Positions 62,662 through 64,000 of a stretch of 64,000 bases of DNA are shown here, piece by piece. A program made the translations under genes and the position numbers. The notes beneath the pieces were generated by a model, which saw nothing but the letters and a program-made list of their open reading frames with translations, did not search any database and was not told where the DNA came from. Location: contig NZ_LT607754.1 of assembly GCF_900090285.1 (NCBI RefSeq), positions 682,001 through 746,000 on the forward strand. Direction: 5' to 3'. The stretch comes from Micromonospora inositola (GTDB taxonomy: Bacteria; Actinomycetota; Actinomycetes; Mycobacteriales; Micromonosporaceae). Numbering within the stretch: the stretch's first letter is position 1; every line of letters starts with the position of its first letter.

Positions 62662-64000
62662 ATGACCACAAGGCTGCAAGAAAAGCACCGGCTGGCCGGC
62701 CTGGCGTCCGGCCGCCGCAGCAAGTACGCCATGCTCATCTTCTGGCTCGTCCTCGTCGCGGCGGCCGGGCCGCTGGCGATCAAGCTGACCGAGGTGCAGG
62801 ACAACGACACCCTCGGCGCGCTGCCCGCCACCGCCGAAGCCAGCCGGGCGGTGCAGCGGGCGGAGGACGCGTTCCCGGATTCGCAGAAGCCCCTGGCCGT
62901 CGCCGTCTACGTCCGCGACGGCGGGCTCACCGGCGCCGACCGAGCGAAGGTGGACGGCGACCGCACGGCGTTCACCCGGTACGCGGACGGCGGCCAGGTG
63001 CCCCCGGCGATCCCCAGCGACGACGGGCAGGCGCTGCTGCTCTCCTTCCCGGTCGCAGGGGACGCCGACCAGCGCGCCGACGCGGTGGCCGACGTCAAGG
63101 AGCAGCTGGGCGACGCACCGGCCGGCCTGCGGACCGCGTTGACCGGTCCGGCGGGCGGCGAGGACGACGTCTTCGACGCGTTCGCCGGCATGGACACCAC
63201 GCTGCTGCTGGCGACCGCGGCCACCGTCGCGTTGCTGCTCCTCGTCACGTACCGCAGCCCGGTCCTGTGGTTGATCCCGCTCATCACGGTGGCGGTGGCC
63301 AACCAGCTCGCCAGCGCGGTGGTGTACCTGCTGGCCCGGCACGCCGGGCTGGCCGTGGATCTCCAGAGCCAGAGCATCCTGACCGTGCTGGTCTTCGGCG
63401 TCGGCGTGGACTACGCCCTGCTGCTCATCGCCCGCTACCGGGAGGAACTGCGCCGGCACGCCGACCGGCACGCGGCGATGGCCGTCGCGCTGCGGCGGTC
63501 GATCGGCGCGATCGGCGCCTCGGCGGCGACCGTCGCGATCGGACTGCTGTGCCTGCTCGCCGCGCACCTGCCGTCCACCCGGGGGCTCGGACCGGTCGGC
63601 GCGGTCGGGATCGCCGCGGCGCTGCTCGCCATGACCACGCTGCTGCCGGCCGTGCTGGTCATCTTCGGGCGGTGGCTGTTCTGGCCGTTCGTGCCGCGGT
63701 ACTCACCGGACGCGGTCGGGCTCGACGTGGCGGCCCAGCACGGCGTGTGGCGCCGGATCGCCGGTTTCGTCGGGCGGCGGCCCCGCGCGGTGTGGCTGGG
63801 AACGGCGGCGGCGCTGGTCGCCCTGAGCTTCGGCATCGGCAACCTCAGCATCGGCATGCCGCATGACGAGTCCTTCACCAAGGAGGTCGGCTCGGTCACC
63901 GGGCAGCGGATGATCGAGGCGCACTACCCGAGGGGAGCCGTCGCACCCGCCGAGATCCTGGCCGCCGCCGGGCCGGCCGACCAGGTGGTGGCCGCCGCCC
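62662..64000 (+). CDS. MMPL-family transporter (partial, runs off the window)
   Basis: The first 446 codons of an MMPL transporter are present. A cytoplasmic start and first helix (YAMLIFWLVLVAAAGPLAI) lead into a large extracytoplasmic loop. A block of five membrane helices follows, with the signature FGVGVDYALLLIARYREELRR, and then the beginning of the second loop. The frame is open to the last base, so the second half is beyond the window. The ATG at 62662 follows GAGGA. The two-component system is on the other side of the shared promoter region and probably controls it. Confidence 0.93.
   Translation, partial: MTTRLQEKHRLAGLASGRRSKYAMLIFWLVLVAAAGPLAIKLTEVQDNDTLGALPATAEASRAVQRAEDAFPDSQKPLAVAVYVRDGGLTGADRAKVDGDRTAFTRYADGGQVPPAIPSDDGQALLLSFPVAGDADQRADAVADVKEQLGDAPAGLRTALTGPAGGEDDVFDAFAGMDTTLLLATAATVALLLLVTYRSPVLWLIPLITVAVANQLASAVVYLLARHAGLAVDLQSQSILTVLVFGVGVDYALLLIARYREELRRHADRHAAMAVALRRSIGAIGASAATVAIGLLCLLAAHLPSTRGLGPVGAVGIAAALLAMTTLLPAVLVIFGRWLFWPFVPRYSPDAVGLDVAAQHGVWRRIAGFVGRRPRAVWLGTAAALVALSFGIGNLSIGMPHDESFTKEVGSVTGQRMIEAHYPRGAVAPAEILAAAGPADQVVAAA

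Noticed and set aside
1..64000. CRISPR arrays, rRNA and tRNA genes
   Set aside because: I saw no regularly spaced direct repeats, and no conserved tRNA T-loop or rRNA blocks; a tRNA could be missed by eye.

Overview
The window is chromosomal DNA of a high-GC actinomycete. Codon third positions are almost always G or C, GTG starts are frequent, and genes overlap by 1-4 bases throughout operons. A mycothiol-dependent-type isomerase, an ESX/WXG-type cassette, a c-di-AMP riboswitch in front of an NlpC/P60 hydrolase and an ECF sigma factor with an NTF2-like tail all fit Actinomycetia. My best guess is Micromonosporaceae (Micromonospora-like), from general gene style only. I saw no rRNA, tRNA or CRISPR array.

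Layout. 1-6.7 kb: an FMN reductase with a DrrAB-type ABC exporter, convergent with an FtsX-type ABC transporter controlled by a PadR regulator. 6.8-12.4 kb: a very large STAND-like ATPase, divergent from a cassette of EbfC-like protein, ESX-like protein, CpnT-N/WXG100-like carrier, YwqJ-like deaminase toxin and SUKH immunity protein. 12.5-13.9 kb: an ArsR/SRPBCC/RibD-C operon. 14-20 kb: a membrane-anchored unknown, a NarL-type two-component system, small genes and a decayed gene. 20.2-21.7 kb: an AbiEi/AbiEii toxin-antitoxin pair. 21.8-31 kb: a MmyB-like regulator with a divergent SDR, a riboswitch-controlled NlpC/P60 hydrolase, an IMPase-like protein, an MDMPI/SCP2 protein, a helicase-like ATPase and a secreted M6-type protease. 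31-39 kb: a TetR/GNAT-NTF2 pair, two EamA exporters, an epimerase, LysR and LysE. 39-42.7 kb: secreted and lipoproteins. 42.7-44.5 kb: an IS607-type element with intact tnpB and broken tnpA. 45-51.7 kb: a complete four-gene Wadjet (JetABCD) anti-plasmid system. 51.8-58.2 kb: STAS protein, ECF sigma factor, alpha/beta hydrolase, NAGPA-like glycosidase and a secreted M14 carboxypeptidase. 58.3-64 kb: two MMPL transporters flanking a second two-component system; the last MMPL gene runs off the window.

Defence and conflict genes are scattered through the window: Wadjet, AbiE, the deaminase/SUKH cassette and the IS607-type element. There is also much visible decay: a gene fragment behind drrB, a duplicated and internally deleted MDMPI gene, an FtsX C-terminal remnant, a chimeric histidine kinase/response regulator remnant at 55.6 kb, and a fragment wedged between the IS and jetD. 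This is a picture of an accessory region with repeated duplication and deletion.

The most interesting items are the deaminase cassette, whose toxin appears to lack the catalytic glutamate; the Wadjet operon beside a decayed transposon; a GNAT-NTF2 fusion; a 13-codon leader ORF in front of an EamA exporter; and several perfect palindromes next to uncharacterised genes. I did not find a system that I can call wholly new.
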